Below are positions 51,211 to 61,704 of a stretch of 64,000 bases of DNA, piece after piece. The DNA is from Aradus depressus (Eukaryota; Arthropoda; Insecta; Hemiptera; Aradidae), in the NCBI GenBank assembly GCA_963662175.1, contig OY759223.1, positions 10,208,249 through 10,272,248 on the forward strand. The letters are read 5' to 3'. The position numbers and the translations under genes were made by a program. How positions within the stretch are numbered: position 1 is the stretch's first letter; every line of letters begins with the position of its first letter. The notes under the pieces are model-generated. The model ran no database searches. It had not been told where the DNA came from and was given only the letters and a program-made list of their open reading frames with translations.

Positions 51211-52665
51211 AGCCATCATTCTGAAAATTACAGAAAACTGGTATTCGATAATTTCTGGAAATTAAGCTAGAATGAAAAGAAGAAATTTGTGCAACTTAAT
51301 ATGAAGATAACAGGAACACAAAGACATAGAGACCGAAAAGAAGATGCTAAATCACGAAAAGTGAATAGGTTTACTTATTTCTTAAGAAAAGACAACGATC
51401 GTATTAAAGTATGAAAAAAGACAACGACCCTATTAAAGTATGCAAAAAGACAACGACCCTGTTAAAGTATGCAAAAAGACAACGACCCTGTTAAAGTATG
51501 CAAAAAGACAACGACCCTGTTAAAGTATGCAAAAAGACAACGACCCTGTTAAAGTATGCAAAAAGACAACGACCCTGTTAAAGTATGCAAAAAGACAACG
51601 ACCCTATTAAAGTATGCAAAAAGACAACGACCCTATTAAAGTATGCAAAAAGACAACGACCCTGTTAAAGTATGCAAAAAGACAACGACCCTATTAAAGT
51701 ATGCAAAAAGACAACGACCCTATTAAAGTATGCAAAAAGACAACGACCCTGTTAAAGTATGCAAAAAGACAACGACCCTATTAAAGTATGCAAAAAGACA
51801 ACGACCCTATTAAAGTATGCAAAAAGACAACGACCCTATTAAAGTATGCAAAAAGACAACGACCCTGTTAAAGTATGCAAAAAGACAACGACCCTATTAA
51901 AGTATGCAAAAAGACAACGACCCTATTAAAGTATGCAAAAAGACAACGACCCTGTTAAAGTATGCAAAAAGACAACGACCCTATTAAAGTATGCAAAAAG
52001 ACAACGACCCTATTAAAGTATGCAAAAAGACAACGACCCTATTAAAGTATGCAAAAAGACAACGACCCTGTTAAAGTATGCAAAAAGACAACGACCCTAT
52101 TAAAGTATGCAAAAAGACAACGACCCTATTAAAGTATGCAAAAAGACAACGACCCTGTTAAAGTATGCAAAAAGACAACGACCCTGTTAAAGTATGTAAA
52201 AAGACAACGACCCTGTTAAAGTATGCAAAAAGACAACGACCCTGTTAAAGTATGCAGAAAGACAACGACCATGTTAAAGTATACAAAAAGACAACGACCC
52301 TGTTAAAGTATGCAGAAAGACAACGACCCTGTTAAAGTATACAAAAAGACAACGACCCTGTTAAAGTATACAAAAAGACAACGACCCTGTTAAAGTATGC
52401 AAAAAGACAACGACCCTGTTAAAGTATGCAAAAAGACAACGACCCTGTTAAAGTATGCAAAAAGACAACGACCCTGTTAAAGTATACAAAAAGACAACGA
52501 CCCTGTTAAAGTATGCAAAAAGACAACGACCCTATTAAAGTATGCAAAAAGACAACGACCCTGTTAAAGTATGCAGAAAGACAACGACCATGTTAAAGTA
52601 TACAAAAAGACAACGACCCTGTTAAAGTATTCTAAAAAAATATTCCTTAATTCACACTTGGTATA
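51211..52665 (+). pseudogene. Decayed gene, second part, split by 29-bp array and hAT insertion
   Basis: The frame SHHSENYRKLVFDNFWKLS, stop, NEKKKFVQLNMKITGTQRHR, DRKEDAKSRKVNRFTYFL, RKDNDRIKV runs directly into the 29-bp array. After the array, aaaaaaatattccttaattc can be read KKIFLNS. After the hAT insertion, TLGIGEWTAHFWKNK follows. An uninterrupted product would read ...RKDNDRIKVC-KKIFLN...TLGIGEW, a plausible C..FF..TL-type segment. One stop and frame slips are present. Confidence 0.45.
51386..52628. repeat. 29-bp minisatellite, ~43 copies
   Basis: The unit aaaaagacaacgaccctatt + aaagtatgc is repeated head to tail with no spacers. Main variants are ctatt/ctgtt, and in the 3' third gcaaa/acaaa/gcaga. 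The first unit differs (gacaacgatcgtattaaagt atga) and matches the coding frame it grew from. Nearly identical middle units indicate recent expansion or homogenisation. There is no repeat/spacer structure, so it is not a CRISPR array. Confidence 0.95.
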
Positions 52666-52668
52666 GGC

Positions 52669-53065
52669 CAGTGGTCGGCAAAGTGCTGCTCCAGAGCCGC
52701 ATGTGGCTCTTTGGCTCCTTAAGTGCGGCTCTGGCACAAATATCCACGGAAGGCGCAATAATATTTTGAACAATCTTTTTCAAGCATGAACATTATCAAG
52801 AGTAAACTGAGAAGTCGTCTTATTGATGAGAACTTGGAATCATGCCTAAAATTAAAAACAACAACATACAAACCTGACTTACTCCAACTTTCCAAGGAGA
52901 TGCAAGCACATTGTAAGCATTAATAAATATTTATTAAGTATGAAATTTAGTTTTATTTAGTGTAATAAAAGTTTACTAAACAAGCAGATTTGGCTCCCAA
53001 TTTTTTTTTTAAATTGTTGTAATGTTCATATTTGGCTCTTTGGCTAATAAGTTTGCCGACCACTG
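52669..53065 (+). mobile_element. Internally deleted hAT element (TIR CAGTGGTCGGCAAAG)
   Basis: The ends cagtggtcggcaaagtg and cttatt...gtttgccgaccactg are inverted repeats. The 8-bp duplication gtataggc is exact (52661-52668 and 53066-53073). It keeps the 3' end of the transposase gene. Confidence 0.93.
52777..52923 (+). pseudogene. hAT transposase C-terminal remnant
   Basis: The frame reads FSSMNIIKSKLRSRLIDENL, ESCLKLKTTTYKPDLLQLSK, EMQAHCKH and a stop TAA. MN-IKSK-RS-LTDENL--CL is the conserved end of the hATC dimerisation domain in SPIN/Charlie-like transposases. The catalytic part is deleted. Confidence 0.85.
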
Positions 53066-53264
53066 GTATAGGCGAATGGACAGCACATTTTTGGAAAAAT
53101 AAGAGCGACACTTATTAATTCTCTGCGAGATCGGTCAAAAATAGGGGGGATAAGATAGGGGGTCAAATTGAAAACATATAGCTAATGACCTTATGAACTT
53201 ATTTTAGCCATTTTATATTGTACACAAACAAAAGGTTTTTTTGTAGATTACCTGGTGATGATGT

Positions 53265-53724
53265 CAATCTCGGAAGCCGGCTAGCATTAGCATATCGCAC
53301 TATGAGATGACGTAACTTCCAAAAGAAAGTTTTGAGTTATTTACATTTTTAAAATTGTAATGGTTCCAGTCATTTTATCATTGTGTATAATGTTACCAAA
53401 TTTTTTTTAAATTATAATAAGTTCGTTTCTAAACGCAAAAAAGTATTTTGAGAATCGAAATAATTTTTTTATGCTGTAAATTACTTTAACAGAATTTGAG
53501 GGGTGGAACTGTAAAACTTTTTGTAAACTGTAAAACTGTTGTTGGCTAAATAGCGCCTAAACGGTAAGAGATAGAAGTTTCGACAGTGTTCCATTGAAAA
53601 GAGCGTTAAAAAATACATTAGAATCAATCAATTCCTGAAAATTATCATCTCACAGTGTGAAATAATAACAAAATACGTAGTCTGACAGATTTTATTATTA
53701 TATGCTAGCCGGCTTTCGAGGTTG
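53265..53724. mobile_element. MITE (TIR CAACCTCGAAAGCCGGCTAGC)
   Basis: The left end caatctcggaagccggctag and right end ctagccggctttcgaggttg are inverted repeats. The interior is non-coding. A single end of the same family is at 8728. The target duplication was not resolved. Confidence 0.7.
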
Positions 53725-53729
53725 TGAAA

Positions 53730-54335
53730 TAATCACTTCTCTGTACATCAGCCATTTTCATATTACACTTATATTATTACAAGAGCATAAGTTAATTAAC
53801 GTGCAAGTGGGCCCTACGTGATTACGACTGCCACATACATAAATTATGTAAGACTTGTTCAGTCGTACTTTGGGGGGAATTAAATTTTCAACAGGTTGTT
53901 TTTCAATAAATTTCGAATGAGCCACGTCTAATTTCATATTCTCAGAGAAAGGTTTGACCACTAGCCACAAAAACCACACATATATTCCTCAATGTTTTCA
54001 GTTAGAGAAATGGAGGGAAGTTTTGGGGCTCAAAAAATTTAAAAAAGTAAAAAAAAATAAATAAATAAAACAGAGGGAAAAAACACAGGAATAGATAAAT
54101 AACTCATAACCATTCCTTCTCGTTTGGTCATTGTTTTATTAATGTTAGGAGTTAATGATTATTTCATGAGAATATGTCCGATTACGTATTATCTGTAATT
54201 GGGGACTGGATGGAAAAGAGGCAGATAGAGAAATTATGTTCCACTCAGGACACTTCGATTGGGGACAGAATTCTCAAATTTGACCATTATATAGGTACCT
54301 ATTCAAAATATACTTTTCGACGTATCAGCATTACT
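53730..54335. other. Unassigned sequence
   Basis: AT-rich with no recognised gene, repeat or RNA. Confidence 0.45.
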
Positions 54336-54339
54336 ACAG

Positions 54340-54647
54340 TTAGTTAGTTATTATGACTCATGAGCGGGCTTTAACTACGAGGTCATATCGCCTACTACTA
54401 GAGCATTCTTTCGTCACTATGGTGGACATGAGCGCGACTATGGGAGTCCTAAATGTTGCCTACCCTAAATTTTTGTTCATCTAGGGTAGGGGGTCTTTAA
54501 CGAGTACCTGACACATTACAGGCTCGGGGTCATCGCTTAACGTCCCATCCGAAAGATGGCATGCTTAAGGACCTCGGCCGAATTATTAACCCGCGTTCTC
54601 CAGCTCAGTACGCAAGCACACATACCACTGAGCTACCGGCGCCCTCA
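54340..54647 (-). mobile_element. SINE1, near full-length
   Basis: Minus orientation from ttagttattatgactcatga through the body and head to accactgagctaccggcgccc. The B box is mutated (attattaacccgcg). Confidence 0.85.
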
Positions 54648-54656
54648 CAGAATTAT

Positions 54657-56095
54657 TAGAAAGATAGGGGATTCGGGTTGATCTGAAGAATGGTAGATAC
54701 GCCACTGTTCCTAATCCCAACAGTAGTATGTATAGTATAATACAGATGCAGCCCCAAACTGCAGTAGCCCCGCTGGGGTTCGGGTTGATCTGAATAATGA
54801 TAGATCCGCCACTGTTCCTAATCCCAACAGTAGTATGTCTAGTATGATACAGATGCAGCCCCAAACTCCATTAGCCCCGTTGGGGTTCGGGTTGATCAGA
54901 ATAATGGTAGATCCGCCACTGTTCCTAATCCCAACAGTAGTATGTCTAGTATGTTACAGATGCAGCCCCAAACTGCAGTAGCCCCGCTGGGGTTCGGGTT
55001 GATCAGAATAATGGTAGATCCGCCACTGTTCCTAATCCCAACAGTAGTATGTCTAGTATGGTACAGATGCAGCCCCAAACTGCATTAGCCCCGCTGGGGT
55101 TCGGGTTGATCAGAATAATGGTAGATCCGCCACTGTTCCTAATCCCAACAGTAGTATGTCTAGTATGTTACAGATGCAGCCCCAAACTGCAGTAGCCCCG
55201 CTGGGGTTCGGGTTGATCAGAATAATGGTAGATCCGCCACTGTTCCTAATCCCAACAGTAGTATGTCTAGTATGGTACAGATGCAGCCCCAAACTGCATT
55301 AGCCCCGCTGGGGTTCGGGTTGATCAGAATAATGGTAGATCCGCCACTGTTCCTAATCCCAACAGTAGTATGTCTAGTATGTTACAGATGCAGCCCCAAA
55401 CTGCAGTAGCCCCGCTGGGGTTCGGGTTGATCAGACACTAATGGTAGATCAGCCACTGTTCCTAATCCCAACAGTAGTATGTCTAGTATGGTACAGATGC
55501 AGCCCCAAACTGCATTAGCCCCGCTGGGGTTCGTGTTGATCAGACACTAATGGTAGATCAGCCACTGTTCCTAATCCCAACAGTAGTATGTCTAGTATGA
55601 TACAGATGCAGCCCCAAACTCCATTAGCCCCGTTGGGGTTCGGGTTGCTCAGACACTAATGGTAGATCAGCCACTGTTCCTAATCCCAACAGTAGTATGT
55701 CTAGTATGGTACAGATGCAGCCCCAAACTGTATTAGCCCCGCTGGGGTTCGGGTTGATCAGACACTAATGGTAGATCAGCCACTGTTCCTAATCCCAACA
55801 GTAGTATGTCTAGTATGTTACAGATGCAGCCCCAAACTGCATTAGTCCTGCTGGGGTTCGGGTTGATCAGAATAATGGTAGATCAGCCACTGTTCCTAAT
55901 CCCAACAGTAGTATGTCTAGTATGTTACAGATGCAGCCCCAAACTGCATTAGCAGAACCATTGTTTCTTAGTTCCCGCTGGGGTTCGGGTTGATCAGAAT
56001 AATGGTAGATCCGCCACTGTTCCTAATCCCAACAGTAGTATGTCTAGTATGTTACAGATGCAGCCCCAAACTGCAGTAGCCCCGCTGACAGACCT
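54657..56095. repeat. 107-bp satellite-like tandem array, ~13 copies
   Basis: The marker ccactgttcctaatcccaac recurs every 107 bp (54702, 54809, 54916, 55023, 55130...), later every 108-110. Middle units alternate between atgttacag...gcagta and atggtacag...gcatta, giving a 214-bp dimer. One unit near 55955 has a ~20-bp insertion. The repeated minus-strand peptide MGLHLYHTRHTTVGIRNSGG is a by-product of the array. Confidence 0.93.
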
Positions 56096-57065
56096 TCTAA
56101 CAAGACGGAAAGTGTCCCTTTTATCCAGGGTCCCTCCGACACAAAGAGCCCTGGTGTAGAGAGTGCACATATATCTTGTAGCCTGTCTTCTCCGGTCCTT
56201 TGTAGCCTTGTGAACCCCAGACAAGAACGTTGACAAGTAGCTTGCTCCCCGCCGTTCAAACGACATTGGCTATGGATCCTAGGCTAAAGAGCTTCTAAAA
56301 AGTAACGCCCCGAAGGAAATGGTATGCTAACTATTGTAAGTAGACACGTGATCGTTCCAGCAAAACCATGGAACTGATCTATCCGTTCCGTTCTACTATC
56401 TGAACGTGGTTTTTACCGATCCGTACCGATTTCCGTCCCGGTTTAGGAATCATTCAAGAAGATTAAAAACGTTCTGGCCCCACTTTTCTAGGCCAGCACT
56501 TTACCTAAAAACCTGATAGAAGCGATAAATTTTCACAAATAAATAAGTGAAAAAAAAAACCGTAAAATTCTATAGTAGCATTCAATTTACTTGAAATTTT
56601 TTCAGAAATTATAGACAATTTGTAAAATCTATAATCGGCCACCTCGTTATATTACAGGCAACATTAACGAAGTTCGCCCGACCACGAATTTTCCAAACTT
56701 TCTTTATAATTTTTGAACAAATTCATGTTCAGTTTGTGTTGCAGTAAATTGTTCCGACAGTCCTTTTCTCAGATTTGGTGTTTCGTTACCTTTAGATGCC
56801 ACATCCTATTATACACTTTTTACCATTTTTCCGAAGTCGGGTGTTTTGCTTATTTTCATTTATTTGAATGAATGAATAACTTTATTGCTCATAAAGAATT
56901 ATCTTACAGTAAGAAGTTCGATACATAATCTTAATAAAACAAAGCAGATAATATTATTTAACAAAACAATAGGAGTAATTTCTTTAGACTAAAACAAAAT
57001 ATAATAACTTCATTCTGGAAACAAAAAACAAAAAATACAATACTGATATAAGTATATACCGTATA
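56095..57065. other. Unassigned sequence beside the 107-bp array
   Basis: The first ~180 bp (56095-56275) is GC-richer, with open minus frames (for example ATCQRSCLGFTRLQRTGED) that I cannot assign; it could be the source element of the array. The rest is AT-rich. Confidence 0.35.
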
Positions 57066-57071
57066 CATATA

Positions 57072-57714
57072 CAGGGTGGCCCAGATAAGCGGGCCACTAG
57101 TGAAATAACTCCTAAACGGTTAGAGATATCAAAGTTGTGCATAGGACTAACGTTATAGCACTCGCCGAAAGCTATAGTATGGCGTCCTCGAAAAGACAAA
57201 AATGACCCTTTTAATGGCTCAACTAGCCCTTCGAAGGGCGAGTATCCCTTTTGACCCTTAAGTTTCATTATATTTTATTAAAGTACTAAAGAAACAAGGA
57301 AGAACTGTGCAAACAGATTTTTGATACGTCAAGTAGTTCTCGGAAAAAAAAGTTTAAAGTTGCACGTTTTTCTTATTCTGAAGTTATTGAATTCCAACTA
57401 ACTTCACAATAAGAAAAACGTGCAACTTCAACCGTTTTTGTTCCGAGAACTACTTGACGTATCAAACCTCAGTTTGCACAGTTCTTCCTTGTTTCTTTAG
57501 TACTTCAATAAAATGTAATTAAACTTAAGGGTCAAAAGGGAACCCCGTCCTTCGAAGTGCTATTTGATCCATTAAAAGGATCATTTATGACTTTTCAAGG
57601 ACGCCATACTATAGCTCTCGGCGAGTGCTACAACTTTAGTCCTATGCACAATTTTTATATCTCTAACCGTTTAGGAGTTATTTCACTTGTGGCCCGCTTA
57701 TCTGGGTCACCCTG
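57072..57714. mobile_element. Foldback element, 643 bp, complete copy
   Basis: Both ends are intact (cagggtggcccagataagcg and cgcttatctgggtcaccctg) and flanked by TA. The arms are complementary over ~300 bp and align with the 47968-48607 copy throughout. An outward open frame exists in each arm. Confidence 0.9.
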
Positions 57715-57969
57715 TATATAAGATACAATTAGGTCATAAGTATAACGGTATCATGTAATATATACTTAAGTCCCAAAGTAAAGTGGTTTCAGGTTTCTTT
57801 CGATTTCGGTAAAAATTAATCAGATCTAAGTTAGCACATAAAACATTTTTATTTCAAATTTCAAGTTCGTAGTTACAATCATTTTTGAGTAAGAGCGCTC
57901 GCAAAATTCCAATCAAATGAATAAATGAATAACTTTATTGCTTATAAAGAATAATCTTACAGCAAGGAC

Positions 57970-58546
57970 CAGGGGCGGGGGGCTTTATGCTACAGGGGTG
58001 GGGGGTATAGACTCCCGGGGGCACAGCCCGCAGTTTCCGTGGTTAGCGCTGCAGACTTTTTGTTATTAATTTGGAAGACTCGGACGTCTAGAAGCTCCCC
58101 CTGAGGTAACCACTGACTGTAAATACTTAAGCTGACTTTACATGAGCAGCAAAAATGCAAAGGCAGCTGCAGTAAATGCACGCTACGGTTTCTGTGCTTT
58201 TAGAATTAACTGACACAGCCAATAGCTTGCACCTGCTGCTGCTTCGCTTTGCATTTTCACTGCGCATGTAAAATCAGCTTTAAGAGAATAAATTATAACA
58301 TAAATAAATATTTTGTGCGAGGAAATGAAATGATCGAATCCATGTATATTTAAAAATTCTGGCGCCTGCCCCCACTTGCAACAGCTGATTGCTGAATTAG
58401 GAATCAGACGCACGGGAAATTTGAAGATTCTATTGATAATTTGCAAGCAATTCATTTTTAATAAAAACTATTTTTTTTGGTTTATTTAATTTTTATCTAT
58501 AAAAACACGCACGTGCCCCCCCCCCCCCCTCCTGGCTACGCCCCTG
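57970..58546. mobile_element. hAT MITE family H1, copy 2
   Basis: The left end is caggggcggggg and the right end is cctggctacgcccctg. Flanking gcaaggac / gcaaggag is an 8-bp duplication with one change. The interior shares cacagcccgcagtttccgtg, ggacgtctagaagctccccc and gcaaaaatgcaaaggcagct with copy 3. Confidence 0.88.
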
Positions 58547-58554
58547 GCAAGGAG

Positions 58555-59180
58555 TTTCGATGTAGAATTATAAATACATAGATAGATTCTATAACTGATA
58601 ACAAAAAGAGCGCAATACTTATATTAATAAAAAGGTTAAAATAAAATTAAAATAAAGCCACAGGTAACTTTAGTCTTTTAGAATTTTTCTTAACTTCAAC
58701 TTCATTATTCATCTATTTGAATTTATTTTTGGACTATAGCGAGAGATGATTAGTGAAACAGCTTCCAGTGGTACGATTATTACAGAGCCCATGGTCGATT
58801 ATTCTCCGTAGATATTGATTAAGTCAGTAGCATTAGAATGTTGTGAGGAAGCCAATCAAGACGAGGGGAGTTAGGAGCGATTATCTGGGCAATCATCGCA
58901 TTCGGCGGCCCTCAAAGAGAAATAGAGACGAAACGTAATGACTGGCGACATCCTAAAACTTGAACTTTAGTTAAGGGGGCCCTATATTTGAAATGGGGCT
59001 CCTCGTCATTGGATCATTTTTAAATTAAGAAAATAGAGGGCTCCGCCATCTTGGTCCTTACAACCTTCTTTAAAGATTATGTTCATTGAGAGAGCGGTGC
59101 AATGTAAGAAACTGAGTTCCGTTTGCTTCTTACTTTGAAATCTTAAAAAGATCGTGCCAAAGGAAACGTTAACTACTCTA
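58555..59180. other. Unassigned sequence
   Basis: The middle (about 58780-59060) is more GC-rich and lacks known repeats, so it may be single-copy. No gene was recognised. Confidence 0.4.
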
Positions 59181-59182
59181 TA

Positions 59183-59610
59183 TTATGCCTATTTCCAATC
59201 AGTTACGGTTTAACATATTGGGGCGCAGCTCGAGTATTAATATTTTCAGACTTCAAAAAAGAACACTAAGAATAATTTTATAATTATTATAAACAATATT
59301 ACTCAAAGAACAAGCTGCAGAGAAATATTTGAATAACTTAAAATCCTGCCTTTGCCATCGCTGTTTATATTTAAAACATTAATGGTTATTAGGAAAAATA
59401 AAAATATTTTCTCTCTCAACAATACTAGCCATGATTACGATACCAGGAATTAGTAAAGGAATTAATTTTTTTAATGCCCTTCCCCACTTCTTGAAGTCAA
59501 TAGATACAATAAAAAAATCTAAACTTCAATTCTTTGAATTCTTCTTCTTTATGTTAGAGGAAACCCTTTACACGGAAACGGAACTTTATTCTCACTGTTC
59601 AAAAAGAATA
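59183..59610 (+). pseudogene. Jockey/CR1-type LINE RT C-terminal remnant
   Basis: Frame pieces read LYYAYFQSVTV, FRLQKRTLRIIL, SHDYDTRN (59428-59451) and FNALPHFLKSIDTIKKSKLQ. These match the conserved tail order of this LINE group (YYAYF, LQKRALRII, HDYDTRN, YN-LP--IK). Several stops and frameshifts are present. Confidence 0.65.
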
Positions 59611-59835
59611 GAATAACCACAATAAAGAATCGTGTTTCATATCCAAAAACATTATTTGATACAAAGCATTCATTTTTATTTTTTGGGCAGAGTTCCTTCA
59701 CACCTTAAAGGTCAGTCGAATCTACGTTATTGTTTTATTTATTCATTTATAATTGAATAATATATATATATATATTTTTAAATATATTGTTATAGTTACA
59801 TTGTTTTCTTTTTCTTTTCTATATCATCACACATT

Positions 59836-59882
59836 GGGACCTAATGAAGGGACGTAAGAACGTCCCGAAACATCGTTGCGAT
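59836..59882 (+). ncRNA. Hammerhead-like motif with strong helix II
   Basis: CTAATGA (one change from CTGATGA) at 59841-59847, extra A, helix II GGGACG/CGTCCC (6 bp) with loop taagaa, then GAAA at 59867-59870 and CATCGTTG. Helix III is not convincingly palindromic here. The core change suggests decay. Confidence 0.4.
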
Positions 59883-59884
59883 AA

Positions 59885-60460
59885 AGACACTTTCGGAAAG
59901 TTTATTGGAAAATAGTTAATTTTTATTTATTTGAAAAATGTATCTATGTTTTATTTATTTTTATACTGATATATTTTTAAGTATTTATTTATTCAGTTTT
60001 TATTTATTTCATTTTACTTTTTTTAAATAGTATTGTTATTACTACTACTAATCATAAGTGTGTTAGACTCAAGTAGTTATAAATCTAATTTATAAGCTAT
60101 CTTAATGTATAAATTCTTTTGACGCATCCATCCTATTACCATGTATTGGTTTAACGGAATTAAATTTATTATTCTTATTCTTAATGCTTACAGGTTCATG
60201 CGCCTAGCTACAGTCGTATTTTTAACTATAGAATCATTATGCCTTCAGAAACATTGTCAGTTATATATCCCGGATGCCCGAATAGGCCTCAAGTCTCTGT
60301 GGGTATTCTTCATGCTCTTCATCAGAAGAACAACATGAACTGTTGATGCAGCGACATCAAATCTACAGAACAGGTAGTCCTTGAATGCCAAAAAACAGTT
60401 GATTCGCTGGTCAGGGGAACAGGATCGATTGTATCAACTTAGAATTTTATATTATATTAT
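59885..60460. other. Unassigned AT-rich sequence
   Basis: No gene, repeat family or RNA recognised beyond A/T runs. Confidence 0.4.
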
Positions 60461-60499
60461 ATATAATTAATAGACATCGTGCTTATGATTTTTTCTATT

Positions 60500-60845
60500 T
60501 TTATATGAAATTTCGTGTCGATACATTCATTACAATGGCAGTTATTAGAAGCTTTTTAATAAGCTTCCTCCATAATCCTGTTCCTTATGGCCGATTTGGA
60601 AGAAAATCAACAGGTATTGTCCTTATAGGGTTCTGAATACACATATAAAATTTCATGTCGATACATTCAATCTATTGGGAGTTATCGTGTTCACAGAAGA
60701 GACATTAGTAGACAGAAAGACATTATTATTTTTTTTTTAGAATTTTTGGAATCAGGGGTCGGAAAACATGAAATTCTGTTGAAAACTCAACATTGAATAT
60801 CTAACGGATTATATAACTTCCCCTATACAGCGTAAAGTAAAAAAA
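60500..60845 (+). repeat. Family B repeat copy
   Basis: Clear landmarks: gaaatttcgtgtcgatacat, ggccgatttggaagaaaatc, gttatcgtgttcacagaaga, aatcaggggtcggaaaacat and ataacttcccctatac. It ends near agcgtaaagtaaaaaa. Confidence 0.65.
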
Positions 60846-61410
60846 AAAAAAAAAACGTGTGAGGTTGACGACCTCAAATCCGCCATTCTCAGAGCAAAAG
60901 GAGCTCACCAATTATCTTAATCATTGGAGTAATTAGTTCTTGAAACTCTCCATTCTTTCTATCCTTTTTTTTTTTTTTTTTTCTTTTTTTTCTTGTTTTT
61001 TCCCTCTTCAATTTTTCCATCTTAGCCAACTCCTCAATGCTTTTTCCGCATTGGTAGAGCCAGTACAAGAGGAGGGAAAGAAAATTATACCTTCTGAGAG
61101 GACCATTTAATACTTCCATGTGTGGAAGACAGACGCACAAGTTGAGGTTTCTTCACAAAGTTTCATTCACTTCGAAATACATTTTATACTGAAAAAAAAA
61201 TTAGAAATTTATTAAAAATTTGGATTTTTTAAAAGTTAACAATGTTTCTCGGTATTGAACGCTACCTGAAAAAACGACGAAAAAACAGGAAATGAATGTT
61301 ATAAATTCTTACCTCTAAATTTTTTAATAATCAAAATCGGACGAAATTGAGGGGATGGGGATTGGAGGGTGGAGTGGGGATTTACACCTGTGTAAATAGA
61401 AAACTCAGTA

Positions 61411-61455
61411 TTTGGCCAACATTTCGGAAAATATTTATTTCCTTCTTCAGAGACT
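61411..61455 (-). ncRNA. Hammerhead-like motif
   Basis: Minus strand: CTGAAGA (61450-61444), extra A, helix II GGAAA/TTTCC, GAAA, TGTT, then GGCC. The sequence is close to the 4390-4430 copy. Confidence 0.42.
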
Positions 61456-61514
61456 TATAAAGACTTGGAGTGGTGTTATACGCTAGCTTGTGTCTGACAG
61501 TGACTATCTCACGA

Positions 61515-61558
61515 TGACCCTGAAGAGGAAAATAAATAGTTTCCGAAATGTTGACCAA
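61515..61558 (+). ncRNA. Hammerhead-like motif
   Basis: GACC, CTGAAGA (61520-61526), GGAAA...TTTCC with a longer loop, GAAA at 61545-61548, TGTT, then GACC. It is the partner of the minus-strand copy at 61411. Confidence 0.42.
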
Positions 61559-61704
61559 ATACTTTTATTTACACGAAGAGAACCTCGACTTATCTCAACA
61601 TTGAAAAGATACTGTCGACATCATGAACAGATCTTTAGTTTAGTCCCATGGTTTTGGAGATAGAGCTAACATTTGCTGGGGAAGTAAATTGCTAGTGATT
61701 CAGC

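Larger units (their letters stand above)
61385..61578. mobile_element. Foldback insertion with paired hammerhead-like motifs
   Basis: The left arm tgtaaatagaaaactcagta...cttcttcag and the right arm ctgaagaggaaaataaatag...acttttatttaca are inverted copies about 70 bp apart. Each holds a motif with helix II GGAAA/TTTCC or a close variant. Same architecture as 23192-23490 and 29345-29602. Confidence 0.6.

Noticed and set aside
51386..52628. CRISPR array
   Set aside because: Units are adjacent 29-bp tandem repeats with no unique spacers, in an insect genome. It is a minisatellite.
54586..55292. Repeated ORFs starting MGLHLYHTRHTTVG
   Set aside because: They come from the 107-bp array, whose unit is not a multiple of three. 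The frames end at every second or third unit.
60889..61140. 83-codon minus ORF with a Lys-rich tract
   Set aside because: Half of it is translation of a poly(T)/poly(A) tract. The N-terminal part has no recognised motif or splice signals.
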